64,000 bases of DNA from Trinickia caryophylli (lineage in GTDB: Bacteria; Pseudomonadota; Gammaproteobacteria; Burkholderiales; Burkholderiaceae). The notes beneath the pieces were generated by a model. That model made no database searches. It saw only the letters and a program-made list of their open reading frames with translations, and was not told where the DNA came from. The stretch is from assembly GCF_034424545.1 (NCBI RefSeq), contig NZ_CP139970.1:1922001-1986000 (forward strand), in the 5' to 3' direction. Positions within the stretch are counted from its first letter, which is position 1. Each line of letters opens with the position of its first letter. The position numbers and the translations under genes are program-made. Below, piece after piece: positions 18,092 to 28,458 of the stretch.

Positions 18092-21000
18092 TACTTCCCC
18101 CCCAGCTTAACCGTAGTCATGCCCTGGCCGTTGACGCCACTCACCAACTTGACCAATCTGTTTTCATTGATAGCGCTCTTTATCAATTGCGCGGTCTTTA
18201 TGGATTCCGGGTTGCCCGAGTTTTCAAGACGCCTGACAGCACTGCCGATCCACTCATCCGTCATCTGGGTTGACATGCTATCCGACGGCCCGCTCAGCTT
18301 GATCGACCCGTTAGGATTCAACGGTTTCACCTCGTTGATGTAGACGGTGTCGCCCTTGATATAGACGCCGTCAAAACAGTTTCCGGCGCCGCACTTGCCG
18401 TCCAGCGGCGTGTAGCCGTTACGGACGAAGTAGTTATTGGCCACGTACTCGCGCGCGTCGCCCTGCAAGGCGGTACTACCCAGATTGTCGATTTGCGACA
18501 GTATGCCCTGCTCCGCCGTGCTGAGGCGAGCCGGCATCCCCTCCATCGTGATCTGGCTGGCGCTGATGTTCCCCTTCGCGGAAGCGCTTACCGGCCCGGC
18601 CAGACCCACGTCCAACGACGCGATGATCCGCTCGACCGTTCCCATGACCCTGTTCGCGAACGCACCGCCGAGCAGCGCTTGCTCCAATGTGTAGTCCGGC
18701 TGTGCCGCACCGTTTCTTGCACCGAGATACTCGAGACGCGACTCGTCACGCGCCTCGACGCCCGGTACCACCGGTGCCGGCGGCTGCGTTCCGAGCACGT
18801 AGTTCGCGTACGTATCCGCCCGCTGCGCGGCGGTCGCGCTGAAGTAGGTCTGCTGCGCACCATCGGCCGTAACCGCCACGCCATTCACGGTAATCGCCTT
18901 GCCCATGTACGGCGTGAGCATCTGCTCCGCTGTGCGCAGATTCTCGAGGTACGCGGCAACGCCCCCGCGGGCGCCTTCGCTACCCGGGTCGTTCGCCGTC
19001 TGCAAAACGGACTGCAGATACGTCATGTTTTCCGCGTTCGCCCGATCGTCCACCAAACCTTTCGCGGTTCGTTCGAGAAGATCCGACCAGAACACGGTAG
19101 CCTTGCCGATACAGGCCGCGTCCCCGTTGCAATCCCGGCTGGCCTTGTCCTGCGCCAGTTTCTTGATCAGGCTTTGCTCTTCCGGGTGCAGTTGCCGGTT
19201 GTACATGTCCGCCATCGAGGCCGTTGCGGCGCCGGCCCCACCCCCGACCGCCGCCCCGGCAGCCGTCGCGATGACGTTCGCGATCCCGTTTCCGATTGCG
19301 TGTTCCAAGGTTCCCGGCGCGCCGAAATCGTTGGCAAGGTCGTTCAGTTTGGGCGCGAGCGCGGCCGACACGCCCGCCCCCGCCGCGCCACCGACGGCGC
19401 CCAGCGCGCCGCCGGCTCCGAGGCCGCCCAACACCGCGCCGCCCACCATATGCAGCCCGACGCGATTGGCCCCGCCTTCGCTCCAGGCGTCCGCTTCAGC
19501 CTTGTATTGGGCGGCCGCGCCGGTATCGCCCCGCAGCGCAGCCGCCTTCGCCGCGTCCAGCGCCTGCGCCTTCCGGTAGTCCGCATAGGTACCGATCGCC
19601 TGCGCGACCTGGCTGCCCGCGGCGTTCGCCGCGTTCATCAGGTCCGACTGCCGAGAAAGCATATCGTTGATATCGGGCAGCTTCGATACCGTCCCGTTCA
19701 GGTTCGAAGTATCGCGATTCAGGCCTGCCACATCCTGCTTCTGATTCGCCGCATTCGTCACCGTGATCGAACCCGCGCTCACTCCACTCCTGGTCAGCGC
19801 GCTTTCATCGCCGTTCGCGAACTGCGGCATCATCGGCACGATGCCCATGCCAGCACCGCCGATAGTCACACCTGCACTATTGGCACTGTAGTGCGAGTGA
19901 TTTTCGATATCCGAGAAACTGAGCGAGCCCGTCGTCAGCGAATTCTTGGATGCATCAGCGTCGCTCGCGACATAGGCGCCCTTGAGATCGGTATTGCCCT
20001 TCACGTCGATGGCGTACCCGCCGTCACCCGCCTTGATGCCCGCCTGCTCGTTCACTGCGGCATAATTGCCGTCGGCATTGCCGCGCTGCGCGCTGAAGCT
20101 CGCGCTGGCGCCGCCGTACTGGCTGATCGAGAAGCCCCCGCCCGAGCTCGATTGATGTGCCGCGCTCACGGTCGTGTCCTGAACGCTGGCAACGTTCAGA
20201 TCTCCACCAACGTCAACCTTTACCTGCCGCCCCGCAACGTCCGAGCCGATGATGTTCGTATCGCCGCCGGAGCGGATCGTCAGGCTGTTCGCACCGGTGA
20301 CATGAGAGTTGTTCTGCATGACCGCATCGGAGTTCGAATCGCCATGCGCGTTCGACATCGACGCCGAGATTCCAAATCCGCCACCGAGCGAATACGACAC
20401 CCCAACGCTTGCGCTACTGGAGCTGTTCGAGCTGCGCGTGGAGTCCGTATTCGTCGTATTAACGACGTTCACCTGATTCTTCGCGTCGAGCAGAACGTTG
20501 TTCGCGCTCACATCCGAGCCCGCAATCGTCACGTTCCCGCTGCCCTGCGTGCCGTCGCCCGTCGCAATGAAAACGGCCGTGCCGCCCGCCTTCACCGTAC
20601 TGCCCGTCTGCGTCGTCTGGTCTTCTTTTGACGTGCTCTTCGATTCGCTCGTGCCGAAGCTCAGTTGGACGCCAATGTCGGGCTTTTGCGAGGGATTCAT
20701 CATCGCCTTTGCCCCGGCATTGCCAACAGCGCCGGCCGCGGCGATCGAATGCAGCGCCGAAGCACGACCGTCCTCGCTGTTCGACGCGGCGCGCGATTCG
20801 GATGCCGCCGTCATGATCGCGTTGCCGATGCTGCCCGACAGCCCGAGGGTGAAGCCGCTCGTTTTGGTCTCGTGTGTTTCGTCGTGATGATTCGTATTCG
20901 TCGCCGAGTCGATCGTCACATTGACGGCCTTGCCGGTGATGTCCCCCGCCGCGATCACTTCGCTGCCGGTAATGTGCAGGTCTTTGCCCGCCAAGAGCGA

Positions 21001-24000
21001 TACGCTGCCGTTCGTGCTGCCGACGACGCTGCCGTTGTGCGTGACCGAATTGTCGTGCGTGGTGTCTTTGGTATCGGTATTGCCATAGGAGATCCCGGCC
21101 CCGCCGCCCGCGCCGAGCCCCGACTTGGTTTCCTCGTGGAAATGGCTGCTCCGGCTCGTATCCTGCGTCGTCGTGATGTCGAGATCGCGCCCGGCAGAGA
21201 GCGACAAATCATGCGTCGACGCCACCGTGGAGCCCGCAACCGTCAAGTCCTTCCCCGCGCTCGCGGTCACCGTGTCGCCCGAGACGGTCGATCCGGCGGA
21301 GACGACCCGATGCGAACTCTTTTCGTCCGTCATCGTGCTGCTCGACATGAAACCCGAGCGGCTGTCGTGTGTCCAGCTCTGCGAGTCGTGCGTTTCGGTG
21401 ACTGCGCCCACCGTCACATCGCCCGTGGCGACGAGTTTGGCCCCGCCGCCGCTCATGGTGCCGTCGGCAGCCGTCGAGCCCGTGGTCACGTTCGAGCCGA
21501 GCACGGAGATGTTCCCGCCGCCGGCAGGCGCGGAAACGGCGCTCACGCCTTGCTGCGCAAGCAGCCCGGCCACCGTTTCCGTCTGGCCCGCGCCGAGCAG
21601 CACGTTGCCCGCTGCATTCACAGTGCTGCCGCGTGCCGTTTCGTCGTAGGAAGACGCCGTGTGCTGCGTGAGGCTGCCGCCCAGCGAGCGCTCGTCGTGG
21701 GTCTGCGTATCCTTCGCCGCCGTCACCGTCAGATTGTTGCCCGCAACCATCGAAGCATCGCCGCCCGCTTGCACGGTCGAGCCGGAAAGCGTCATGTCCC
21801 GGCCCGAAATCGCCGCGAGCGAGCCGCCCGTCGCGATCGTGCTGCCGAGGTTCCTCGTTACGCTGTCGCGGCCGCCGTTCAGCCTGTCGTCGGTATGCGC
21901 GTCCTGCGTCGCCGTGAGCGTCGTCGTGCGGACGTCGATGTCGCGTCCCGCCGCGACCAATGCATCGTTGCCGGCGGCAATCGACGCACCGACCACGCTC
22001 AGGTCGCGTCCCGCAACGATCGTCACGTCGCGCGAAGCAGAGATCGTACCCGTCGCCAGCGTGCCCTGCGATGTCGCGGTGGAGACGAGATTGCCGTCTC
22101 GCAGCGTCTGCGTGACGCCGAACGTTTCGGTCTCGTTCACGATGTCGCGCCCGGCCTGCACCACCGTATCGACACCGCCGATCCGGCCGCTGACGTTGCG
22201 CACGTCCTGCACGGCCGCGACGACCGTCGTTCCGCCGCTGCCGATCACCCCGCGGTTGACGATATTGTTGCCGAGCACCGTCGTTGCCACGTCGCTGACG
22301 ATATGGCCGCTGTTGCTCACATCGCCCGTTGCGTTGAGCGTGACCGAATTGCCCGAAACGAGCGCGCCGCTATGCTGCAAGTCGACGGTATCGGCCTGGG
22401 CCAAATACAGCTTTGGCACCAGCACCGATTGATGCGTGCCGTCGGGCAATGCGACGTCCTGCGAGACGAGCCAAACCATGTCGGTCGTCAGTTGCTTCAT
22501 CTGCGCGTCATTGAGCCCAATGCCAGGTGTCAGGCCGAACTGTTTCGCGTAGGTGACGCCGCTGTTCATCAGCGCGGTGTATTCGGCAAGATTGTCCGCG
22601 TACCCGGCGAGCAGCGTGCGCCCCGTGAGTTGCGTGACTTGATCGCGAATCAACTTCTCTTCGTAGAACCCGTCGCCGAGCCGCTTTTGCGTGGTCTGCG
22701 GATTGAGGTTGAGCGCACTCAGCATGTAGTCGCTCGAGATGAAGTTGTTATAGCTCGTGAAGCGCGGGTCTGTCGCAACGAGATAGGCCGCACCGGGGGC
22801 CGGCTGGAGTTTGTAAAGGCCATTGACAGGCAACGTCAGATCGGGAATGCCGCTCGAGGCGCTGCCGAGCGTCTGCGGCCGCGCCCCGCCGCCGGTCGCG
22901 CCGTTCGCCGAGCCGGCGCGCGCCGTTTGCCCCATGACGCCGGTGGTCGCGCGCACCTCGCTCGTCTCGCCGGTAACACCGCCGAGCTGCGTACCCGTCG
23001 CGTCGCCGCCTGTCACGCCCGATCCCGTCACCGTCTGGCCCACCCGGTTCACGCTTCCTACCGTGATGCTCGCCGCGTTCGTCTGCACGGCCTGATTCGA
23101 CGTTGCGATCGCCGGCAGCGCGGCAACGGTCGTGGATGCCACCGGCGCGTTCGGATAGACGACCGTCTTGGTGTCGTTGTCGCCACCGGTCTTCTGATGC
23201 CAGTAGAACGTCGAGGTATCCTGCTCGGTCACCGTCTGCTGCAAGACCGTGCCGGTGTCGACCACACTGCCGCCCGTTGCCCGCCGCACGAGGTTGCCGC
23301 CGGCCGACATGATGGACGACTGATTCATGATCGAGCCGCCATCCGCATTGATGCGAATGGCACCCTGCGCCTGCATCTTTGCGGCGTTCGACGCACTGAC
23401 TAGACGGTCCGTCGTGGTCGTCGTCGTGGTCGTGCGATTCGTTTCGACGTAGTCGTGCGAATCCGAGCCGAGATCGATACGCACGCGCACCTGATCCGGG
23501 CGAATCTGCGTTTTCGGATTCCAGTCGGGCCAGAACGTGATCGTGTAGGTATCGCCGTTGTCCTGGAGGCCTTGATACCACTGCGTCGGGTTGGTGGCGA
23601 TTTGCCTCGTTTGCTCGACCATGCGGGTATGGCAATGGTCGTTGCAGACCTCCTCCGTCACCGTGCTGTCGAAGAAATGCTCGGTCAACGGCTGCGTCAG
23701 AGAGAACGTCTGCGTGCTCGCATCGAGGTTCGCCACCTGCGACTTCGGTACAGTGACGGACACTGGCGTACGTAGTTTTCCGGCCATCCCGCCCGAGATG
23801 GGATCGTTCTCGCCCCCCCAACTCCATTGGCTAAATGTCCTGCTGCTGCGAGACTGCGTTTGCACACCGATCGGGATGCCCGCTGTCCATAGTGACAGCG
23901 TCGATGTTTCCGATTGCGGCGTACCCGCTTCCGCCACGAGCGTGGTCCGCTTGTTGACGATGGTATGAGCGGCGATATCGAGGTTGCCGTCCGCCTCGAT

Positions 24001-27000
24001 ATCTGCCGAGCTGTTCGTGAGCGTGGCCGTCTGGTGAGCAAGCATTCCGGCGCCGTCGCGCGTGCCGTCCTGTGCGATCTCGAGGTTGCCGGCGCTGTAG
24101 ATCAGCGCACCATCCATGTTCGAAACAGAGTTCGACGCGTACAGCTTGACGTTCTGCGCACCGGCGATAAGCGCTGCCGCCCCGCTGTTCTGGATATCGG
24201 CCGCGTTCACGCGTACGTTGTTGCCGATCACGGTACCCGTGTTGGCGAGCGTCGCGCTGTTCGTCGTAACGGAATCGCCCTCGATGCGGCCGGCATTTGC
24301 GAGCGTGCCGGAGGCGTTGATCGTCGTCGACGCCGATTTCATGTCAGCGCCCGCCGCGTTCACGACTTGGGCGCCGGAGGCCGCCAGCGAACCCGAGGCC
24401 GCGAGCGTGCCCGTATTGGTCAACGTTCCCGTTGCGGACACCGACATATCGCCATCCGCGTGCAGGCGATTGGATGCGTCGTTGATGTAATTGCCCGCGA
24501 CGTTCAGCGTAAGGTTGCGCCCCGAGGTCATGGTGCCCGCACCGCTGACGGCACCGCTCGCGACGATGTCGCGGTTCGCGCGAATCGCGCCCCCCGCATT
24601 CGAGAGCGAGCCGACTCGGGCCGATACGTCCGCGCCGCCTTCCAATGTGCCGCCATCGTTCGTCAGGCGGACGCCGGCCCGATTCAGATTCAGTGCCGTC
24701 CCGCCATAGACGGTACCGCCAGCATTGTTGACGCTGGCCGTGACGTCCAGGTTCGCGGCGCCGCCCGCGACGAGTTTCGCACCCGCGGTGTTCGTCAGCG
24801 TTTGCGCCGCAACGGTTACGTCGCCGTTGCCGCCCATCGTGCCGGCGGTATTCGTGACGCCCGTGGCCGCGGTAATCGTCATCGCGCCGTCGCCCGCATC
24901 GGTCAGCGTGCCGCCTGTGTTGTCGATGTCCGCTGAGGCGACGAGCATCGTGCCATGCTGCCCGTTTGCCGAGATCGTGCCGTGCGCATTCGAGAGCGTT
25001 GCGCCCGCGCTGAGCGTCAGATTACCTGCCGTCTGCATCGAACCCGATGTGCTGTCCAGCGCACCTTGCGTCGTCACGGCCAGCCCGTCTCGCCCGTAGA
25101 CGGTGCCGCTCCGATTCGCGAAGCCCGAGGTTACGTCGAAGTTCGCCATGCCCTGCGCGGAGAGCGACCCCGACGTATTGTCGAGACGGCCCGCTTGTGC
25201 ATTCAGGCTACCGTTCGTCGCGATCTGCCCACCCGCGTTGGCGAGCATGTCGAGCGCCGCGAGCGTCAGCGCACCGGTGCCCGCGTGCTGCAACGAGCCG
25301 CCGTTGCCGTTAGCGATCGACTGCGCCACGACCGCAAGATTGCCGGCGTTGGTAGCGATGGTCCCGCCGGTGTTGTCGAGCTTGCCGCCCGCGGACACGG
25401 TCTGATCCGTTGCGCCGTACTGGCGCAGCGTTCCGCCGCGATTGACGAGGTCGCCTGTCGTCGAGACGGCCAGCCGGTCGCCTTCGATCGTGCCCGAAGT
25501 ATTGTCGGCGGAAGCAGCGGTCACCGTTGCGGTAGCCCCCGAGAGCGTACCGCTCGCGTTGTCGAGCGCCCCCGCCACCGTCACGCCGACGTTGCCCGCG
25601 GCGGCGAGGCTGCCCGCGTGATTATCGAACGAACTGGCGTGCACCGTCGCGTCGCGCTTCGCGCTGATCTGCCCTTGGTTCGAAATCGCGCCGCCGGTCA
25701 CGTTTGCGGAGCCGTTCGTGACGATCTTGCCGCCCGCATTGGAGATCGCGGCAGCCGTGCTCACGTCGAGCGTGCCGGTACCGGCTTGCTGGATGGCGCC
25801 GCTATCGTTGATGAGCGACTGCGCCGATACGCTCAGATCGGACGCATTGCCGACGATCGTCCCGGCCGTATTGTCGAGCACACCGCCCGCCGAAACGCGC
25901 TGATTCGCCGTGCCATACTGACGCAGCGTGCCGCCCCGGTTGACGAGGTCGCCCGTGGTAGACAAGACGAGTTGATCGCCCTCGATCGTACCGCCGCCGC
26001 TGTTGTCGCCGGACGCCGCGGCCACCGTCGTCTTCGCCCCGGAAAGCAGCCCGTTCCGATTGTTCAGCACGCCGCTCAGCGTCGCGCTCAGACCGCCTGC
26101 CGCGACCACCTTGCCCGATTGATTGTCGAGCGACTGCGCATGTACGCTTGCATCGCCCTTGGCGCTCATCGTCCCGTGGTTCGAGACGGTGTTGCCCGAA
26201 ACGTCCAGCGTACCGTCCGTCACGATCCCGCCTGCCGTGTTCGAGATCGTTGCGGCTGCTACGCCGAGCGTGCCCGTGCCGGCGTGATCCAGCGTTCCGC
26301 CATCGTTGACGATGGACTGTGCCGACAGAGAAAGGCTCGATGCATTCGAAGCAATCGTGCCACCCGTATTGTCGAGCGCCCCGCCGGACGAGACGTGCTG
26401 CTCCGTCTGCCCGTATTGGCGGATCTTTCCGCCTCGGTTGGCGAGATTCGCCGTGGTCGAGAGAGCGAGCTGGTCGCCTTCGATCGTGCCGCCGCTGTTA
26501 TCGGCGGATGTCGCATTGACGACGGTGCCCGAACCCGAGAGCGTGCCGTTCCGGTTATCGAGCGCATCGGCCACCGCGATGCCGAGGTCGCCCGCGGCGA
26601 GTACCGTGCCGGCGTGGTTGTCGAGCGACTGCGCACGTACGGTCGCGTTTCCTTTCGCGGTGATCTGCCCTTGATTGGACACCGCACCGCCGGACAATGT
26701 GAGCGCCCCGTTGGTGCCGATCACGCCACCGGCATCACCCGTGGATGTCGTTCCCGGCGCGTTGACGAGCGCCCCTGTGGTGGCAACGGTCAACCCGTCG
26801 CCGCTCAGCGCAGTCACGCGCCCGGCCGTATTGTCGAGCGACGCGGCGCGGATGCTTTCGCGCCCGGCTGCCTGAATGACGCCCCGCGCGTTGTTCGTGG
26901 CACCGCTCGTCTTCACGTCGAGTGTCGACTTCGAAACGATCTGCCCGCTCGCGTTCGAGAGCACACCAGCCGTAATCGTCTGCGCGCCGGAGGACGAGAG

Positions 27001-28458
27001 CACTGCGTTGTCGTTGGTCAGCGTTCCTTTCGCATTCGCGGCGAGCGTGCCGCCTGCGACCGTCGTCGCGCCCGCAAGCGTCATGTCTCCATCGCCGGCG
27101 CTCAACGCGAGATTACCGTTCGCGGACGTTCTGCTGCCGGCGAGGTTCGTCGACGCGCCCGACAGCGACGCATCGCCCCCGGCTGCGTTATGCCCCGTCG
27201 CCGTCAGCGCGCCGGATGTCTCGACCTTCAGATTCCCCGCGTTCGCGACCGAGCCGTCGCCGTCGATGCCCGCGCCGAGCGTGCCGGAAGACGCCACACT
27301 GCCCGCGGTCACGCTCGTGTTCCGCTGTGCGGCCAGCGTGCCGCCGTTCGTCACGTCCGCCTTTGTATTGACCGATAGGTCGTGCTGCGCATATGTCGAA
27401 CCGCTGTTATCGATGCCGCCCTGCGCCGCGAGCGACATGTTTCCGCTCGCGTTCGTGCGGCCCGCGAGCTGCAGCCGCCCGTTTGCGGCAAGCGTCAGAT
27501 CGCCGGCCTGTGCCGCGATCACGCCGCGATTCGATACGCCCACGCCGAATTCGTTGGACGTCAGGAAGATCCGGTTCGCGTACATGCCGCCGAGCTGCCC
27601 GACGTCGATCGCGATGGCTGGTACAGCGCCTTCACCCGCTATCGGGGTGGCCGCGAGCGTATCGTGGTCGACGTGATTCGTGCCGGTAACGACGTTCAGC
27701 GCATTGCCATAGACGGCTGCGTTCGCCTGCACCGCCCGGGCGATGAGGTCGACCTGATCGACGTTCGATGCATTCATCCCGGCGCCCTGCACGGCGATAC
27801 GGCCGCCGCGCACGTCGAAGCCCGACAGCGCGCCGTTCGGACCGTAGACCGGAGACCCCGTAGTCAGGATTGCTCGCGATGTGTTGATAAACCCGGCGCC
27901 GTCGACAATCAGGCCGGAAGCGTTGGCGATAACCACCTCGGCACGGCTGCCGGCCACCTCCAGATAGCCCCGCAACTGCGACGGCGAATTGCTGTTGACC
28001 TGATTGACGATGATTTTGGCGGGCTGACCAGGCTGCAGGTTCGGGTTGCCGTTGATGTAGCCGGCCTGCTGCGTGGCGACGATGTTGGCCGAATTGTTCA
28101 GGATCGCGCCGTTTTTCTGCACATCGAACTGCGAGTACGTGTTGACCGACACGCCCGCGCCGGACGGCTTCGCGATGTTGACCTGGGGCAGACCGTTCGC
28201 CGTCTGGATGACGCTTGCGCCCGACCCGGGCGCGGTGACGATCTGGGCATGTGCGAGAGGAACCGCACCGGCCAGTATCGATACGGCAAAGGCCGTATGA
28301 CGCATGGCGAACAGCGTCATGGTCCGGCGGCCCGCCGGTGAACTGACCGTTCTGGTTTCCCCGTTATTCGTCTTGCCTGTCGACGATACCGTTTCCTCGA
28401 CAGCCACAAGCATCCCGCGCAGCTTGTTGAAAACAAGCCGATAAGCCCCGTAGTTCAT
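18091..28458 (-). CDS. cdiA: CdiA contact-dependent inhibition toxin exoprotein, paralogue 2 (complete)
   Basis: An intact 3455-residue exoprotein. Order of parts: extended signal peptide (residues 1-71, ending PLAHAQ); TPS haemagglutination domain (to about 320); FHA-1 beta-helix repeats with a 166-residue module in tandem; a distinct block at about 1505-1625 with a C-x3-C pair, the likely receptor-binding region by position; FHA-2 repeats; a glycine/alanine-rich pretoxin segment; MYNRQLHPEE at 3085; and a variable C-terminus. The last 145 residues (about 3310-3455) hold CFDGVYI...YINEVKP with D3363, E3376 and K3378 in D-x12-E-x-K spacing, typical of PD-(D/E)XK nuclease toxins. The junction motif differs from the VENN of enterobacteria. 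It is followed at once by its immunity and transporter genes. Confidence 0.95.
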   Translation of the reverse strand: MNYGAYRLVFNKLRGMLVAVEETVSSTGKTNNGETRTVSSPAGRRTMTLFAMRHTAFAVSILAGAVPLAHAQIVTAPGSGASVIQTANGLPQVNIAKPSGAGVSVNTYSQFDVQKNGAILNNSANIVATQQAGYINGNPNLQPGQPAKIIVNQVNSNSPSQLRGYLEVAGSRAEVVIANASGLIVDGAGFINTSRAILTTGSPVYGPNGALSGFDVRGGRIAVQGAGMNASNVDQVDLIARAVQANAAVYGNALNVVTGTNHVDHDTLAATPIAGEGAVPAIAIDVGQLGGMYANRIFLTSNEFGVGVSNRGVIAAQAGDLTLAANGRLQLAGRTNASGNMSLAAQGGIDNSGSTYAQHDLSVNTKADVTNGGTLAAQRNTSVTAGSVASSGTLGAGIDGDGSVANAGNLKVETSGALTATGHNAAGGDASLSGASTNLAGSRTSANGNLALSAGDGDMTLAGATTVAGGTLAANAKGTLTNDNAVLSSSGAQTITAGVLSNASGQIVSKSTLDVKTSGATNNARGVIQAAGRESIRAASLDNTAGRVTALSGDGLTVATTGALVNAPGTTSTGDAGGVIGTNGALTLSGGAVSNQGQITAKGNATVRAQSLDNHAGTVLAAGDLGIAVADALDNRNGTLSGSGTVVNATSADNSGGTIEGDQLALSTTANLANRGGKIRQYGQTEQHVSSGGALDNTGGTIASNASSLSLSAQSIVNDGGTLDHAGTGTLGVAAATISNTAGGIVTDGTLDVSGNTVSNHGTMSAKGDASVHAQSLDNQSGKVVAAGGLSATLSGVLNNRNGLLSGAKTTVAAASGDNSGGGTIEGDQLVLSTTGDLVNRGGTLRQYGTANQRVSAGGVLDNTAGTIVGNASDLSVSAQSLINDSGAIQQAGTGTLDVSTAAAISNAGGKIVTNGSANVTGGAISNQGQISAKRDATVHASSFDNHAGSLAAAGNVGVTVAGALDNASGTLSGATATVTAASADNTSGTIEGDRLAVSTTGDLVNRGGTLRQYGATDQTVSAGGKLDNTGGTIATNAGNLAVVAQSIANGNGGSLQHAGTGALTLAALDMLANAGGQIATNGSLNAQAGRLDNTSGSLSAQGMANFDVTSGFANRSGTVYGRDGLAVTTQGALDSTSGSMQTAGNLTLSAGATLSNAHGTISANGQHGTMLVASADIDNTGGTLTDAGDGAMTITAATGVTNTAGTMGGNGDVTVAAQTLTNTAGAKLVAGGAANLDVTASVNNAGGTVYGGTALNLNRAGVRLTNDGGTLEGGADVSARVGSLSNAGGAIRANRDIVASGAVSGAGTMTSGRNLTLNVAGNYINDASNRLHADGDMSVSATGTLTNTGTLAASGSLAASGAQVVNAAGADMKSASTTINASGTLANAGRIEGDSVTTNSATLANTGTVIGNNVRVNAADIQNSGAAALIAGAQNVKLYASNSVSNMDGALIYSAGNLEIAQDGTRDGAGMLAHQTATLTNSSADIEADGNLDIAAHTIVNKRTTLVAEAGTPQSETSTLSLWTAGIPIGVQTQSRSSRTFSQWSWGGENDPISGGMAGKLRTPVSVTVPKSQVANLDASTQTFSLTQPLTEHFFDSTVTEEVCNDHCHTRMVEQTRQIATNPTQWYQGLQDNGDTYTITFWPDWNPKTQIRPDQVRVRIDLGSDSHDYVETNRTTTTTTTTDRLVSASNAAKMQAQGAIRINADGGSIMNQSSIMSAGGNLVRRATGGSVVDTGTVLQQTVTEQDTSTFYWHQKTGGDNDTKTVVYPNAPVASTTVAALPAIATSNQAVQTNAASITVGSVNRVGQTVTGSGVTGGDATGTQLGGVTGETSEVRATTGVMGQTARAGSANGATGGGARPQTLGSASSGIPDLTLPVNGLYKLQPAPGAAYLVATDPRFTSYNNFISSDYMLSALNLNPQTTQKRLGDGFYEEKLIRDQVTQLTGRTLLAGYADNLAEYTALMNSGVTYAKQFGLTPGIGLNDAQMKQLTTDMVWLVSQDVALPDGTHQSVLVPKLYLAQADTVDLQHSGALVSGNSVTLNATGDVSNSGHIVSDVATTVLGNNIVNRGVIGSGGTTVVAAVQDVRNVSGRIGGVDTVVQAGRDIVNETETFGVTQTLRDGNLVSTATSQGTLATGTISASRDVTIVAGRDLSVVGASIAAGNDALVAAGRDIDVRTTTLTATQDAHTDDRLNGGRDSVTRNLGSTIATGGSLAAISGRDMTLSGSTVQAGGDASMVAGNNLTVTAAKDTQTHDERSLGGSLTQHTASSYDETARGSTVNAAGNVLLGAGQTETVAGLLAQQGVSAVSAPAGGGNISVLGSNVTTGSTAADGTMSGGGAKLVATGDVTVGAVTETHDSQSWTHDSRSGFMSSSTMTDEKSSHRVVSAGSTVSGDTVTASAGKDLTVAGSTVASTHDLSLSAGRDLDITTTQDTSRSSHFHEETKSGLGAGGGAGISYGNTDTKDTTHDNSVTHNGSVVGSTNGSVSLLAGKDLHITGSEVIAAGDITGKAVNVTIDSATNTNHHDETHETKTSGFTLGLSGSIGNAIMTAASESRAASNSEDGRASALHSIAAAGAVGNAGAKAMMNPSQKPDIGVQLSFGTSESKSTSKEDQTTQTGSTVKAGGTAVFIATGDGTQGSGNVTIAGSDVSANNVLLDAKNQVNVVNTTNTDSTRSSNSSSSASVGVSYSLGGGFGISASMSNAHGDSNSDAVMQNNSHVTGANSLTIRSGGDTNIIGSDVAGRQVKVDVGGDLNVASVQDTTVSAAHQSSSGGGFSISQYGGASASFSAQRGNADGNYAAVNEQAGIKAGDGGYAIDVKGNTDLKGAYVASDADASKNSLTTGSLSFSDIENHSHYSANSAGVTIGGAGMGIVPMMPQFANGDESALTRSGVSAGSITVTNAANQKQDVAGLNRDTSNLNGTVSKLPDINDMLSRQSDLMNAANAAGSQVAQAIGTYADYRKAQALDAAKAAALRGDTGAAAQYKAEADAWSEGGANRVGLHMVGGAVLGGLGAGGALGAVGGAAGAGVSAALAPKLNDLANDFGAPGTLEHAIGNGIANVIATAAGAAVGGGAGAATASMADMYNRQLHPEEQSLIKKLAQDKASRDCNGDAACIGKATVFWSDLLERTAKGLVDDRANAENMTYLQSVLQTANDPGSEGARGGVAAYLENLRTAEQMLTPYMGKAITVNGVAVTADGAQQTYFSATAAQRADTYANYVLGTQPPAPVVPGVEARDESRLEYLGARNGAAQPDYTLEQALLGGAFANRVMGTVERIIASLDVGLAGPVSASAKGNISASQITMEGMPARLSTAEQGILSQIDNLGSTALQGDAREYVANNYFVRNGYTPLDGKCGAGNCFDGVYIKGDTVYINEVKPLNPNGSIKLSGPSDSMSTQMTDEWIGSAVRRLENSGNPESIKTAQLIKSAINENRLVKLVSGVNGQGMTTVKLGGK
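24985..26492 (-). repeat. Tandem 166-residue modules inside cdiA (three units in this copy)
   Basis: Segments starting at the conserved GTIEGD (coding positions near 26485, 25988 and 25488 on the minus strand) repeat with a period of about 498 bases. Each carries LVNRGGTLRQYG, a GG.LDNT.GTI.NA block, an INDSG or INDGG block and SNQGQISAKG...LDNHAG. Paralogue 1 has two such units (near 5540 and 5040), which accounts for most of the roughly 510-base length difference between the two copies over the region both show. Confidence 0.7.

Noticed and set aside
18493..28341. Long plus-strand open frames antisense to cdiA (for example 18493-20631, 20665-23403, 24955-27378)
   Set aside because: They are Arg/His-rich, lack ribosome-binding sites and family motifs, and lie exactly opposite an intact repeat-rich gene. 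Long antisense frames are expected in GC-rich coding DNA.
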